This document shows positions 45,529-54,594 of a DNA stretch of 64,000 bases, piece by piece. How positions within the stretch are numbered: position 1 is the stretch's first letter; each line of letters starts with the position of its first letter. The notes under the pieces were generated by a model. That model did no database searches, was not told the DNA's origin, and saw only the letters and a list, made by a program, of their open reading frames with translations. Location: the IMG/VR virus record IMGVR_UViG_3300023184_003735, positions 60,184 to 124,183 of that record. One strand, written 5' to 3'. Origin of the DNA: a virus. Made by a program: the position numbers and the translations under genes.

Positions 45529-45534
45529 TATAAG
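45529..45534 (+). promoter_or_regulatory. Probable extended -10 promoter for the second glycan island
   Basis: TGC-TATAAG ends 7 bases before the ATG at 45542, the same close spacing as other leaderless genes here. No good -35 box is seen. Confidence 0.45.
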
Positions 45535-45541
45535 TATTACA

Positions 45542-46588
45542 ATGACAACAGATGAACCGGGTGTGATACACAGTGGAGAAATTTGGCTCAAGAGCCAGTG
45601 CTTAACAAAAGAAGAACAATTGATCGAATCTATTTCAGCATGCCTGCAACAGCACAATTATCAAAAAATCACAATTGTCACTTATACCAAATCAGTTTGG
45701 CAACGCAAAGACCAGAAGATTGTGATCAGTTTGGTTGATGATCTCTGGGACTGTGCTGCCGATCGATCTCTTGATACACCATACCTGTTTGATTCAAATA
45801 CCACAGTCATAACCGACAATCATTTGAATTGTCCCAGCGTGTATCGTATGCGACCAACACCACTTAGTTTTTATGGGATTTATTCTTACGTGCCCAGCAA
45901 TCAAAGTTGGTGTCCTGATCGTGATTATACTTTTGCTGTAAATCGTTTAGATTACAAACGCATGGATATGTTGTTGCAATTGCATCGAACTTTGGGACTT
46001 GACACAGGCTACGTCAATTTCAATTGCAATATTGGCGGAAAACATGTTGCATCCGAACAGGCGCGACGCCAAGCATTTTTGGATCAGGCACTAACTCACG
46101 CTGGCACCGCAGCCGAACAAGATGCGTTTGTTAATCTGGCCCACTTGGTTCCTATAAAAAATCACACACTCGAACATGATCAAATGTACACACTTGGTTG
46201 GTTGAATATCATAGTTGAAACTTACAGCAGTGACAATGTGATTAGTTTTAGCGAGAAAATATTTAGATGTTTGGTAACTCCAGTACCTTGGGTCATGTAT
46301 GCCGGAAGATATGCCATTGCTAAACTGCGCGAATTGGGATTTGATGTCATGGACGACTTGGTGGATCACAGTTATGATTGTTTGATGGAAGCCCAACACA
46401 AAATGTCATATTTTGCAACGTCGGCACAAAAAACTATTGCAACTTTAAAAACACAGGATTGGGAACAGATAAAATCACGTGCTCAAGTGGCAGCATTTCA
46501 CAATCAAACATTATTATCTGACCTCTCTCGTATATGGTACGAAAATCAGTCAGCATGGTTGCAACAATTGAGTCGGGACATCAGGTAA
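45542..46588 (+). CDS. Glycosyltransferase-like protein (SEKIF family member)
   Basis: 348 aa. The C-terminal motif SEKIFRCL (about residues 237-244), then a strand and GRYAIAKLRELGFDVMDDLVDHSYD, matches the donor-binding-like motif of the other TEK family proteins in the window, so a sugar transferase is inferred. Its TAA overlaps the asparagine-synthase ATG (TAATG), so the two are coupled. Likely first gene of the plus-strand unit. Confidence 0.6.
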   Translation: MTTDEPGVIHSGEIWLKSQCLTKEEQLIESISACLQQHNYQKITIVTYTKSVWQRKDQKIVISLVDDLWDCAADRSLDTPYLFDSNTTVITDNHLNCPSVYRMRPTPLSFYGIYSYVPSNQSWCPDRDYTFAVNRLDYKRMDMLLQLHRTLGLDTGYVNFNCNIGGKHVASEQARRQAFLDQALTHAGTAAEQDAFVNLAHLVPIKNHTLEHDQMYTLGWLNIIVETYSSDNVISFSEKIFRCLVTPVPWVMYAGRYAIAKLRELGFDVMDDLVDHSYDCLMEAQHKMSYFATSAQKTIATLKTQDWEQIKSRAQVAAFHNQTLLSDLSRIWYENQSAWLQQLSRDIR

Positions 46589-48069
46589 TGTGCGGCATAC
46601 TGTTTGTTGAGAGTCGTAACAATATACCACTTGAAAAGCATTTAGAGGCATTGGAGATATTAAAAAGTCGTGGACCCGACTTCACACGTTACAAGCATCG
46701 TGGTGGATTATTCGTGGCACAAACAGTACTACACATTACAGGCAAAGCAGACTTTTACAACAGAACCAGCACAGATTTCTTTGCTTACAATGGTGAGATA
46801 TATGACTTTCGTTGGCACGGAGGTTATAGTAATGATGTCGAACTAGTGTACCAAGCCGCCAGGCGAGACCATAGATTATTCCGATACTTTGAAGGTCCTT
46901 GGGCTTGGGTGTATACTGACTTTACGACCACTACATATGCTAGCGATCCGCAAGGTGAACATTACCTGTATCGCTATCAAGATGATGATATTGTAATTGT
47001 GTGCAGTGAAGTGGCACCTATACTGTGTTATATTGATGCAGTCAAAATACCGGTGCCTTACCTCAACAAGTGTTGGACCTTGCAACACGAAACACCCTGG
47101 GCAGGCATTGAACGCCTTGAGCCTGGTAGATTGTATAGTAATCACGTGGCCGCCAATAGTCTAGACAACATTTGGAGTTGGGTCAATCCCAGGAGCAATT
47201 TGACATTTGACGAAGCCTATCAAGAGTTTGATGCGGTGTGGGATCGAGCCATGCGTATCACTCGACCTGATTGTGCTACTGCTCTCAGTTATTCAGGCGG
47301 ACTAGACAGCAGTATTATCTTGCGTGATCTAAATCCCTCACAATTAATAGTTACCAACATGACCGGTAAAGATCCCATAGTCGATCGTATTGGAGAATTT
47401 TTGTCGCCGGCACAGTTACAACGACTAACTGAAATTGATGTGGACTATGAACAGTATGCTCAAGAATATCTAGCACTCATGCGGCGTACTAGAATGCCTG
47501 TTCAAAGTTGGAGTTACGTGGGTAAATGGATTGTGGCCCAGGCCTGTCGCGCACGAGTTCTGTTTTCTGGCCAGGCTGCTGACGAGTTGTTTGGTGGCTA
47601 TGATGTGTATCGAACTATAGACTATACTACTGAACATTCTACTAGCCCATACAGTTTAAATATTGATCCTGCGGTATGGCAACAATGTTTGGAAGTGTAT
47701 AACCGCGATCCACGTCAGGCCACATTGTTGGCCGACTACTGGTGTCAGATAGTTGGATCAGATGGCCCGGGCAGTGACCGCATAGGTGGAGCACATGGCA
47801 TAGAAACACGCAATCCATTCCAACTCAAAAGTGTTATGACATTTGCTCTAAACCTGCCTTGGGAGTTTAAAGTCAATACTGTAGGCAAACCTTTGATAAG
47901 AAAAAAGTTTCTAGAAAAATGGCCCGAACACATGATATTGCCCAAGATGGGCTTTGCTGGACATGCTAATGACTCACTGCCTTGGTTGGATGTGAGTATT
48001 GATGCAACTGGTGACCGTCATCGTGATTGGCAACAGATAGCACAAAAAACTTTTTACAAACACGGTTGA
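46588..48069 (+). CDS. Asparagine synthase-like glutamine amidotransferase
   Basis: After the start Met comes the N-terminal nucleophile Cys2 (MCGILFVES), with an N-terminal Ntn domain (SRGPDFT, YNGEIYDF), and a C-terminal synthetase domain with PP-loop SYSGGLDSS (about 243-251) and SGQAADELFGGYD. Start 46588 is fixed by the exposed Cys; longer frames are rejected. Length 493 aa. Such proteins amidate Asp or, in sugar clusters, other carboxylates. Here it sits among glycosyltransferase-like genes, so a capsule or glycan amide is possible. Confidence 0.92.
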   Translation: MCGILFVESRNNIPLEKHLEALEILKSRGPDFTRYKHRGGLFVAQTVLHITGKADFYNRTSTDFFAYNGEIYDFRWHGGYSNDVELVYQAARRDHRLFRYFEGPWAWVYTDFTTTTYASDPQGEHYLYRYQDDDIVIVCSEVAPILCYIDAVKIPVPYLNKCWTLQHETPWAGIERLEPGRLYSNHVAANSLDNIWSWVNPRSNLTFDEAYQEFDAVWDRAMRITRPDCATALSYSGGLDSSIILRDLNPSQLIVTNMTGKDPIVDRIGEFLSPAQLQRLTEIDVDYEQYAQEYLALMRRTRMPVQSWSYVGKWIVAQACRARVLFSGQAADELFGGYDVYRTIDYTTEHSTSPYSLNIDPAVWQQCLEVYNRDPRQATLLADYWCQIVGSDGPGSDRIGGAHGIETRNPFQLKSVMTFALNLPWEFKVNTVGKPLIRKKFLEKWPEHMILPKMGFAGHANDSLPWLDVSIDATGDRHRDWQQIAQKTFYKHG

Positions 48070-48758
48070 TATTGTGTCCAATCAATCACTTGATCAAACC
48101 ACTCGGGAGTGAATTCAACTTCTGGATGTGCAGCCAGGTACTGGGTCATCATACCAACTGCTTCATCTTCATCTGGTGTAACTGATCGTGTGCGTGAACT
48201 GTTATATTCATACCAATCTATGCCGTACGGTGAATCAGGTCCAGTTAACCTAAATAAAAATTCTTGTCCCAGTTCAGCGTTGCACAAGGCAGCAAATTGA
48301 TCAAACGACTCCACCAGTTCGAGATCATGGTATAAGTGCGCACGACTTGAGTGAGTTGAAATAAACGCTGGCACTGTGCGTATCTCAGGTATGCGTTCGA
48401 GACAGCGCAATCTTGAATCACCATTGCTGGCCTGGAAAGAACCATTACCTAGATCTTGTATCAACCAAGGCTTTACTATGCCCTGTCTGCGTATATCGTG
48501 TATCCACATATTGAGTTTGACCAAGTTGGCAATGTCATAAAAACATTCAGGACTGGTTAAAAATGCATGGGCACCTTGTACTAGTAGACCGTAATTGGCC
48601 CAGGCACATAAGTCTGCTAGACGTTGCGTGGTTGATAAGTGGTCAAATTTGGATTGAGGATTCCAAAATAAACAATGCTGACCACCATGTGTGGCCTTAA
48701 ATATTATATCGCTTGCGGCAGGATATTGAACTTGTTCTAAGGGATTATTCCAATACAT
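48054..48758 (-). CDS. Conserved phage hypothetical protein, 234 aa
   Basis: Begins MYWNNPLEQVQYPAASDII, continues with THGGQHCLFWNP and WANYGLLVQGA; I recall similar proteins in environmental phages. No enzyme motif. The start at 48758 is divergent from the first tandem paralogue (ATG at 48770) with only 11 bases between, so the two must share regulation. It ends in a 16-base convergent overlap with the asparagine synthase. Confidence 0.6.
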   Translation of the reverse strand: MYWNNPLEQVQYPAASDIIFKATHGGQHCLFWNPQSKFDHLSTTQRLADLCAWANYGLLVQGAHAFLTSPECFYDIANLVKLNMWIHDIRRQGIVKPWLIQDLGNGSFQASNGDSRLRCLERIPEIRTVPAFISTHSSRAHLYHDLELVESFDQFAALCNAELGQEFLFRLTGPDSPYGIDWYEYNSSRTRSVTPDEDEAVGMMTQYLAAHPEVEFTPEWFDQVIDWTQYQPCL

Positions 48759-48769
48759 ACCATACTTAT

Positions 48770-49822
48770 ATGATAGAAATACTAGGCCCAACATATCGCT
48801 ATCGTGGTGAAATTCTAGATCAACCAGAAATAATTTTGATCAGAGATCATCATTATGATGATATTGATCATTGTTTTCATGTAAAAAAACTACTAGACCA
48901 CAGTACTTGTGACCCCAGGCAACATCTCTTAGTGTCAGATTCTGTACTCCACAGTGACGAAATACATCCTTATAAACTTCTATGCCTGCCTATATACATG
49001 GCACAACAATCTGATCAATTCGTACTAAAAAATATCCAACCCAACTGGGACAATAAAGTTGTCGCTTTTAATTTCATGATCAATAAACCAAGACCCAATC
49101 GAGAATTTTTGTTGTTGCTAATAAAACACTTTGGGTTGAATGACTATACCTATTCTCTTTGTTGGAAAAATACAAAAATCAAAAAAGCACATTTATTGTC
49201 CAATGTTCAGTCTGATTTTTATAAGAAAATTATAGAAAATACTCAGACTGATATTCCTGAAAAAACGTATACATTTGGACATGAAGTTTTTTTAGATCAA
49301 GGACTACACTCCGGACATATTACTAACTCTGAAAATTACACTAAACTATTGCAAACTACAGTATTTGAACCCAGTTGTATTAGTCTAATAACCGAGCCAA
49401 CTTTTTACGAACGCGAAACATTTATAACTGAAAAAACCATCATGGCCATGTATGGTGGTACCCTGCCAATTTGGGCAGGAGGATGGGGTATACCTGATAG
49501 CATGCGTCAATTGGGATTTGATGTATTTGATGACATAGTGGACCACAGTTATGAATACATGGAGGATCCTTGGGACCGCGTATATCATGCTGTGGAGAAA
49601 AATTTACACTTACTTAAAAACATCAATATTACACAAGAATTTATAAAAACCAATCATGATAGGCTTCAACACAATGTGGATCTAATCAACAACAATGTTT
49701 TTCAAAAACATATAACTAATAAAATTGCAAAATATAATCCTGTTACTCAAAAACTTCTTGAGTCAATAATGCAAGGGCAAGGTTTCCAAAATCAACTGCC
49801 CAGCAACTATAAATTATGGTGA
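48770..49822 (+). CDS. Glycosyltransferase-like protein, tandem paralogue 1
   Basis: 350 aa. Opens MIEILGPTYRYRGEIL and contains NFMINKPRPNREFLL and the family motif TEKTIMAMYGGTLPIW, followed by GWGIPDSMRQLGFDVF. The TEK-x5-GG-TLP-W string closely resembles the donor site of GT10 fucosyltransferases. Paralogues 2 and 3 follow directly with the same ends and junction sequence (AATTATGGTGAACA). An in-frame ATG at 48713 is rejected because it lies inside the divergent gene. Confidence 0.65.
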   Translation: MIEILGPTYRYRGEILDQPEIILIRDHHYDDIDHCFHVKKLLDHSTCDPRQHLLVSDSVLHSDEIHPYKLLCLPIYMAQQSDQFVLKNIQPNWDNKVVAFNFMINKPRPNREFLLLLIKHFGLNDYTYSLCWKNTKIKKAHLLSNVQSDFYKKIIENTQTDIPEKTYTFGHEVFLDQGLHSGHITNSENYTKLLQTTVFEPSCISLITEPTFYERETFITEKTIMAMYGGTLPIWAGGWGIPDSMRQLGFDVFDDIVDHSYEYMEDPWDRVYHAVEKNLHLLKNINITQEFIKTNHDRLQHNVDLINNNVFQKHITNKIAKYNPVTQKLLESIMQGQGFQNQLPSNYKLW

Positions 49823-49826
49823 ACAC

Positions 49827-50873
49827 ATGATAGAAATATCAGGCCCGACATATCGTTACAGTGGTGAAATTTTAGACCGCCCAGAAATTATTTTTGTAAG
49901 TGATCATCATTATGATGATGATAACAATTGTTTTCATGTAAAAACTTTATTGGATAATAGCACCTGTGACCCCCAACAACATTTTTTGGTATTCAGTCAC
50001 ATGGCACATGAAGATCAACTGCAAGATTTCAATCATGTGAGTTTACCTATAGGACTAGTTGCACAAGTTGAACAATTTAAACAGCAAAATATTCAATCCA
50101 ATTGGAATAATAAGACTGCCGCATTTAACTTCATGATCAATAAGCCAAGGCCCAACCGAGAGTTTTTATTGCTGTTGATCAAGCACTTTGGATTAGATAA
50201 CTATACCTATTCTCTTTGTTGGAAAACTACCAATCTCAAAAGAGATCACATGATTAGAAATACTGTGTCTGATGTTTATCAAAAAATTATACATGACACT
50301 CCAATCGACATTCCTGAAAAAACCTACACATTCGGTCATGAAGTTTTTATGGAGCACGGTCTCAAATCTGGACACGTAAACAATGCCAAAAACTATGTGG
50401 GTTTGTTACAAACCACTGTGTTTGAACCCAGTTATGTTAGTTTGATTACTGAACCCAGTTTTTATGAACGCGAAACTTTTATGACTGAAAAAACTATCAT
50501 GGCCCTATATGGCGGTACCCTGCCAATCTGGATAGGAGGATGGGGCATACCTGATAGCATGCGTCAATTGGGATTTGATGTATTTGATGACATCGTTGAT
50601 CATGGTTATCAACACCTGGCAGATCCTTGGGATAGAGCATATTGGGCTATAGAGAAAAATTTGCATTTGCTCAAAGACACCAAGATCACACAAGAATTTA
50701 TAAAAAACAATTATGCCAGACTACAGCGCAATGTGGATCTAATCAACAACAATGTTTTTCAAAAACATATGATTGAAAAAATCAATCAATATCGCGGATC
50801 TTTATATAACCTACTAAACACATTAACACAAGGGCTCAAGTATCGACAATCCGGTGATTATAAATTATGGTGA
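49827..50873 (+). CDS. Glycosyltransferase-like protein, tandem paralogue 2
   Basis: 348 aa, very similar to its neighbours throughout: MIEISGPTYRYSGEIL, NFMINKPRPNREFLL, TEKTIMALYGGTLPIW and the ending YKLW. It starts 4 bases after paralogue 1 stops and its end overlaps nothing but 4 bases before paralogue 3. The fresh duplication suggests dosage or specificity diversification. Confidence 0.65.
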   Translation: MIEISGPTYRYSGEILDRPEIIFVSDHHYDDDNNCFHVKTLLDNSTCDPQQHFLVFSHMAHEDQLQDFNHVSLPIGLVAQVEQFKQQNIQSNWNNKTAAFNFMINKPRPNREFLLLLIKHFGLDNYTYSLCWKTTNLKRDHMIRNTVSDVYQKIIHDTPIDIPEKTYTFGHEVFMEHGLKSGHVNNAKNYVGLLQTTVFEPSYVSLITEPSFYERETFMTEKTIMALYGGTLPIWIGGWGIPDSMRQLGFDVFDDIVDHGYQHLADPWDRAYWAIEKNLHLLKDTKITQEFIKNNYARLQRNVDLINNNVFQKHMIEKINQYRGSLYNLLNTLTQGLKYRQSGDYKLW

Positions 50874-50877
50874 ACAT

Positions 50878-51966
50878 ATGATTGATATTTTTGGCCCAAC
50901 ATATCGTTACCGTGGCGAAACTTTAACCAAACCAGAAATTATTTTCGTAAACGATCATCACTACGACGTTGACCTCAGTACTTTTCATATAAAAAATTTG
51001 CTGGAACACAGCACCTGTGACCACCAGCAACATCTCTTGGTATTTGACCACATGGCACATGAAGATCAACTGCAACATTTCAATCATGTGAGTTTGCCTG
51101 TATTTTTGGCCGCATCTGCAGAAGAATTTGCACAACAAAATATCCAACCCAATTGGAACAACAAAACCACTCGTTTCAACTTCATGATCAACAAACCACG
51201 GCACAACCGAGAGTTTTTGTTGCTGTTGATCAAGCACTTTGAACTTGTTGATTATTCTTATTCGTTATGTTGGAAAACTACCAATCTCAAAAGAAACCAC
51301 ATGATTGGAAACACACAATCTGAACGGTACAAAAAGATCATACGTGACACTCCAATAGACATACCTGAAAAAATATACACATTTGGGCACGAAGTCTTTA
51401 TGGATCATGGTCTACGTTATGGTCATGTTAAAAACTCTGAAAACTATGCTGGATTACTTCAGTCCACGGTATTTGAACCCAGTTGTGTTAGTTTGATTAC
51501 TGAACCCAGTTTTTATGAACGCGAAACTTTACAAACAGAAAAAACTATCATGGCCATGTATGGTGGTACTTTGCCCATCTGGATTGGTGGCTGGCGCATA
51601 CCCCAAAGCCTAAGACAATTAGGCTTCGATGTATTTGATGACATAGTGGACCACAGTTACGAAACGCTTGCAGATCCCTGGGATCGTGCCTACTATGCTG
51701 TGGAGAAGAATTTAAATCTCTTACGCGACCCTGATCTAGCAAAAGATTTTATAGCCACCAACCATGCTAGACTACAACATAATATTGATCTGCTAGAACA
51801 AAATGTATTTTTGAAATATTGCATTCAAAAGATTAACACGTATGATTCAAACACAAGATTAGTATTGATTAAAATCATGCAAGAATACAATAGTCACAGT
51901 ATTCATCATGTGAGTTTGCCTCAGATTGATTTAGGTTCGATCCAGGTAACCCAAAAACTTTTCTAA
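50878..51966 (+). CDS. Glycosyltransferase-like protein, tandem paralogue 3
   Basis: 362 aa, opening MIDIFGPTYRYRGETL, with TEKTIMAMYGGTLPIW and WRIPQSLRQLGFDVF. It differs most at the C-terminus, which has a replaced tail (HHVSLPQIDLGSIQ...) instead of YKLW and overlaps the convergent minus-strand gene by 36 bases. The start at 50878 matches paralogues 1 and 2; a start at 50854 is less likely. Confidence 0.65.
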   Translation: MIDIFGPTYRYRGETLTKPEIIFVNDHHYDVDLSTFHIKNLLEHSTCDHQQHLLVFDHMAHEDQLQHFNHVSLPVFLAASAEEFAQQNIQPNWNNKTTRFNFMINKPRHNREFLLLLIKHFELVDYSYSLCWKTTNLKRNHMIGNTQSERYKKIIRDTPIDIPEKIYTFGHEVFMDHGLRYGHVKNSENYAGLLQSTVFEPSCVSLITEPSFYERETLQTEKTIMAMYGGTLPIWIGGWRIPQSLRQLGFDVFDDIVDHSYETLADPWDRAYYAVEKNLNLLRDPDLAKDFIATNHARLQHNIDLLEQNVFLKYCIQKINTYDSNTRLVLIKIMQEYNSHSIHHVSLPQIDLGSIQVTQKLF

Positions 51967-52281
51967 GTCTCCATACATGGCATACATGGTTGCTTCTCGG
52001 CTGTCAAAAAAACACAGCATTGGTTTCTTTCCTAGTTTGATATAGTAAGGAGAGGTGAGTTTGCGATCTAATGCCAGCAGGATCCTGGCTATAGCCTGTA
52101 TGGCTGTTGGGGTTTCATAGTCCCAATGTTCAATTTTGCATTGTTTAAATGCATCAAAGCCCACATGAGTTAATCTCCAACCGCCATTGGGATTTTGCCA
52201 CCAATCTCGCATGGCACCTTCCACAGTCCACAAATCAAACTGCGAGACTAATTTTTGTGTGAGTTGTAGTTTACTTGGCAT
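51931..52281 (-). CDS. Conserved phage hypothetical protein, 116 aa
   Basis: Soluble protein with WRLTHVGFDAFKQ and KKPMLCFFDSREATMYAM; recalls small DNA-replication-associated phage proteins but no firm match. Overlaps the next gene by 11 bases and paralogue 3 tail-to-tail. Confidence 0.65.
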   Translation of the reverse strand: MPSKLQLTQKLVSQFDLWTVEGAMRDWWQNPNGGWRLTHVGFDAFKQCKIEHWDYETPTAIQAIARILLALDRKLTSPYYIKLGKKPMLCFFDSREATMYAMYGDLEKFLGYLDRT

Positions 52282-52567
52282 TGGGGTATACTTGCGCCCC
52301 CTGCGTCAAGAGCACGACTGTAAACTTGTCGGTCTTGAATTGTATGTTGAGTTTTTTGGCCAAGTTCTTGGCATGCCCAGGATTGGAGAATGAAACTTTT
52401 TTGTATTTGGGCCCTGGATATTGTGTGAGCATGTTAGATGTTTTGAGATTGATGGGTTTGGTGTCGTAGAATACTGCCCACACTCCTTCAGAGGCCAATA
52501 CTTGTTCGGTCTTGTAAGTTGCTTTATCAGTATGCTCGATTAGCACATTTGGCTTGGGTCTTGACAT
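52271..52567 (-). CDS. Conserved phage hypothetical protein, 98 aa
   Basis: Contains HTDKATYKTEQVLASEGVWA and YPGPKYKKVSFSNPGHAKNL, which I recall in T4-like phage proteins. Basic, soluble. GGAGATAACG precedes the ATG. Function unknown. Confidence 0.7.
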   Translation of the reverse strand: MSRPKPNVLIEHTDKATYKTEQVLASEGVWAVFYDTKPINLKTSNMLTQYPGPKYKKVSFSNPGHAKNLAKKLNIQFKTDKFTVVLLTQGAQVYPNAK

Positions 52568-52598
52568 CGTTATCTCCGTAGTTTATTTATCACAAAAA

Positions 52599-52814
52599 CT
52601 ACGTGGTTTTGAAACTGCCGCCACTCATTTCTACTGAGATTGTTTCTTCTCGGGGTTGAGCATTTCGGGTATGCAAGGTTTCTAGTGTCAGCAACAATTT
52701 TGTAATGTCACTATGCAGGTCCTTGGCTTCACGCATGGTCATGACAAAATCACGCTGACCGCGTGATTCGTGTGCCTTGATACTGTCAACAAAACGATTG
52801 ATGTGTAGACTCAT
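52599..52814 (-). CDS. Small phage protein, 71 aa
   Basis: Helical protein (MSLHINRFVDSIKAHESRGQ) with a Ser/Gly-rich end. Start 52814 forms an ATGA overlap with the MazG stop. An earlier in-frame ATG (52847) lies inside the MazG gene. Function unknown. Confidence 0.55.
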   Translation of the reverse strand: MSLHINRFVDSIKAHESRGQRDFVMTMREAKDLHSDITKLLLTLETLHTRNAQPREETISVEMSGGSFKTT

Positions 52815-53167
52815 GACACAAAAGGTTCTAGGTTGGGCGGCACCCATCCGGCCGGCTTGAGTACCTTGCCATCTTCACGTTTGCGAACCCGACCTGTTTG
52901 TTTGTCGATCTTGGCAAAGTTAGTGCTCATGACTTCTTTCCAAGCACCTTCAGCATCAGCACCTAGGCTATGTATGGCACCAATAGTCACAACAAGGATA
53001 TCAATTAGTGCATCAAGATCATCCACTTTGGTCTTGCTGGCCACCAATTCATCAAATTCTTCACTTATGAGATTACAATACAGTTGATATTGTGCTTCGT
53101 TGAACTCGCCCACTGTTTGTTCGCAGGCTCGCATGAATTTTTCTTGATCACGAAACGGATTTGTCAT
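52811..53167 (-). CDS. MazG-like nucleotide pyrophosphohydrolase
   Basis: 118 aa, with the helical EExxE...ExxD pattern LISEEFDELVASKTKVDDLDALIDILVV (acidic residues about 37-62), as in all-alpha NTP pyrophosphatases related to MazG and phosphoribosyl-ATP pyrophosphohydrolase. It would hydrolyse NTPs or dNTPs to NMP and pyrophosphate; phage MazG may lower ppGpp or modified dNTPs. Start 53167 (MTNPFRDQEKF) is chosen; a longer frame runs into the upstream gene. Confidence 0.8.
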   Translation of the reverse strand: MTNPFRDQEKFMRACEQTVGEFNEAQYQLYCNLISEEFDELVASKTKVDDLDALIDILVVTIGAIHSLGADAEGAWKEVMSTNFAKIDKQTGRVRKREDGKVLKPAGWVPPNLEPFVS

Positions 53168-53600
53168 TTGCTTCTTCTTTGCTGTTAAAAGGACCTTGGT
53201 AAGCATAACGCTCCAAGGTGATGAGTTTGGGGTGTTGTACCACTCGCCACTTACGATGTTGCTTGACTCGGTACCAGCCGGCGGCAAACCACGACTTGGA
53301 TTTGTCTTCTCTAGTGAATAGAGGTAACCGGTGTTTCACGTCCCATAGTGGGTTGAACACATCACCTTCAACTTCATGTCCATATACCACGTTTGGTGGT
53401 AGTGGAGTTGCAGTTTCAGCCGGCTCAAATTGGATATCAACTGCCTCTCGAGCCATCTTGATTGTTTTGTAACTTATTACACTATCAAGAATTTTTATAG
53501 TGCAGTTGCCGTTCTCTTTTAATTCGAGTTGGCCGATCTTGCGATCATCCTTCTTGAGAATCCAATATTGATTCTCTACTACCGGTTTGGCTAATATCAT
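53148..53600 (-). CDS. Conserved phage hypothetical protein, 150 aa
   Basis: Contains VFNPLWDVKHRLPLFTREDKSKSWFAAGWY and PKLITLERYAYQGPF, a pattern I recall from T4-like cyanophages. Soluble, basic, with no catalytic motif seen. It overlaps the exonuclease gene by 56 bases, an unusually long overlap, and the MazG gene by 20. Confidence 0.7.
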   Translation of the reverse strand: MILAKPVVENQYWILKKDDRKIGQLELKENGNCTIKILDSVISYKTIKMAREAVDIQFEPAETATPLPPNVVYGHEVEGDVFNPLWDVKHRLPLFTREDKSKSWFAAGWYRVKQHRKWRVVQHPKLITLERYAYQGPFNSKEEANDKSVS

Positions 53601-54594
53601 TCAGCACTCCTTTATATGTTTCATTGAGCCAGCGACCAAACTGTTCAGCCGCATCGCTACACTTGTTCAATTCATACTTGCCGCAGAATTGCATAAATCT
53701 CACACCCACTTGCCCCACATCCTTATGCGAAATCTGTTCGCATATGGCCGAGTCCACAGTGGCCTTGATGTCCGCAGGTTGAGCAGTCAAGTCAATCAAG
53801 GTACAATTACGTTCATAATCATCTAACACACGATGTTCGACTCCATCCGGGTCGGTCCAACGTTGCAACATCATGTTGTTCCAATTGTATCCGCGCTTGT
53901 CTCTGTCTCCAAAGGCCTCACGGAGACCAACTTTATTCTTTGTGCCTTTCTCACGTACTCCAGGATACGCACTGAATACGTTGTCTGAGGTGTCGCCACG
54001 CATACACTTCTCAAATAGCAACCAGGCTGGATCCGGGATGGTTTTTGGCTGTTTAGTTTTCTTATCATTGACACGGTTACCTTTGGCATCAAATATACCC
54101 TCAACAGTTAGTAGTTCGTCAGCAATGCCATTGTATTGCGTGACATTGGGTGCGAGCAGTTGTACAAAATCAGAATCTGAACTAATAATAACGTGTTGGT
54201 CTTGGGGGTGTAAAGCAATCCAACGTGCTATGATATCATCTGCTTCGGCAGTGGCACATCGGATAACGCTACAATTGGTTTTCGTAGCCAAGTATTTAGT
54301 CAGTTCGTCATACGTCTCCCAAAACAGTTTATCTTCTTCTGCTTCTGCCTCGGTCATTTTTCCCCGGGCCACAGCACGATTTGCTTTGTAGGGTTTGTAA
54401 TAGTCCTTGCGCCACGAGCGCCCTTCCAGTGCGAATACCACATGATCTGCCTCAAATCGCTTGGCCATCTTGTTCACAGCCATTAGTGTAACATGCAGAG
54501 CAAAGCCTAGTTTGGTCCAAGAGTCTGCGGCTCTAAATGCCCCGTGCCTAGCACGAAAGAACATGTTGGCAGTGTCAATCAGTACGTATTTCAT
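53545..54594 (-). CDS. FEN/T4 RNase H-type 5'-3' exonuclease
   Basis: Acts on RNA primers and 5' flaps in replication. The N-terminus has the metal-ligand Asp in IDTANMFFRAR (D6), then VVFALEG, WRKDYYKPYKANR, and the AEADDII and SSDSDFVQLL motifs (Asp about 117-118 and 141-143) that hold two metal ions, plus GDTSDNV of the helical arch region. Length 349 aa. Start 54594 overlaps the SGNH gene by 20 bases. Confidence 0.9.
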   Translation of the reverse strand: MKYVLIDTANMFFRARHGAFRAADSWTKLGFALHVTLMAVNKMAKRFEADHVVFALEGRSWRKDYYKPYKANRAVARGKMTEAEAEEDKLFWETYDELTKYLATKTNCSVIRCATAEADDIIARWIALHPQDQHVIISSDSDFVQLLAPNVTQYNGIADELLTVEGIFDAKGNRVNDKKTKQPKTIPDPAWLLFEKCMRGDTSDNVFSAYPGVREKGTKNKVGLREAFGDRDKRGYNWNNMMLQRWTDPDGVEHRVLDDYERNCTLIDLTAQPADIKATVDSAICEQISHKDVGQVGVRFMQFCGKYELNKCSDAAEQFGRWLNETYKGVLNDISQTGSRESILDSQEG

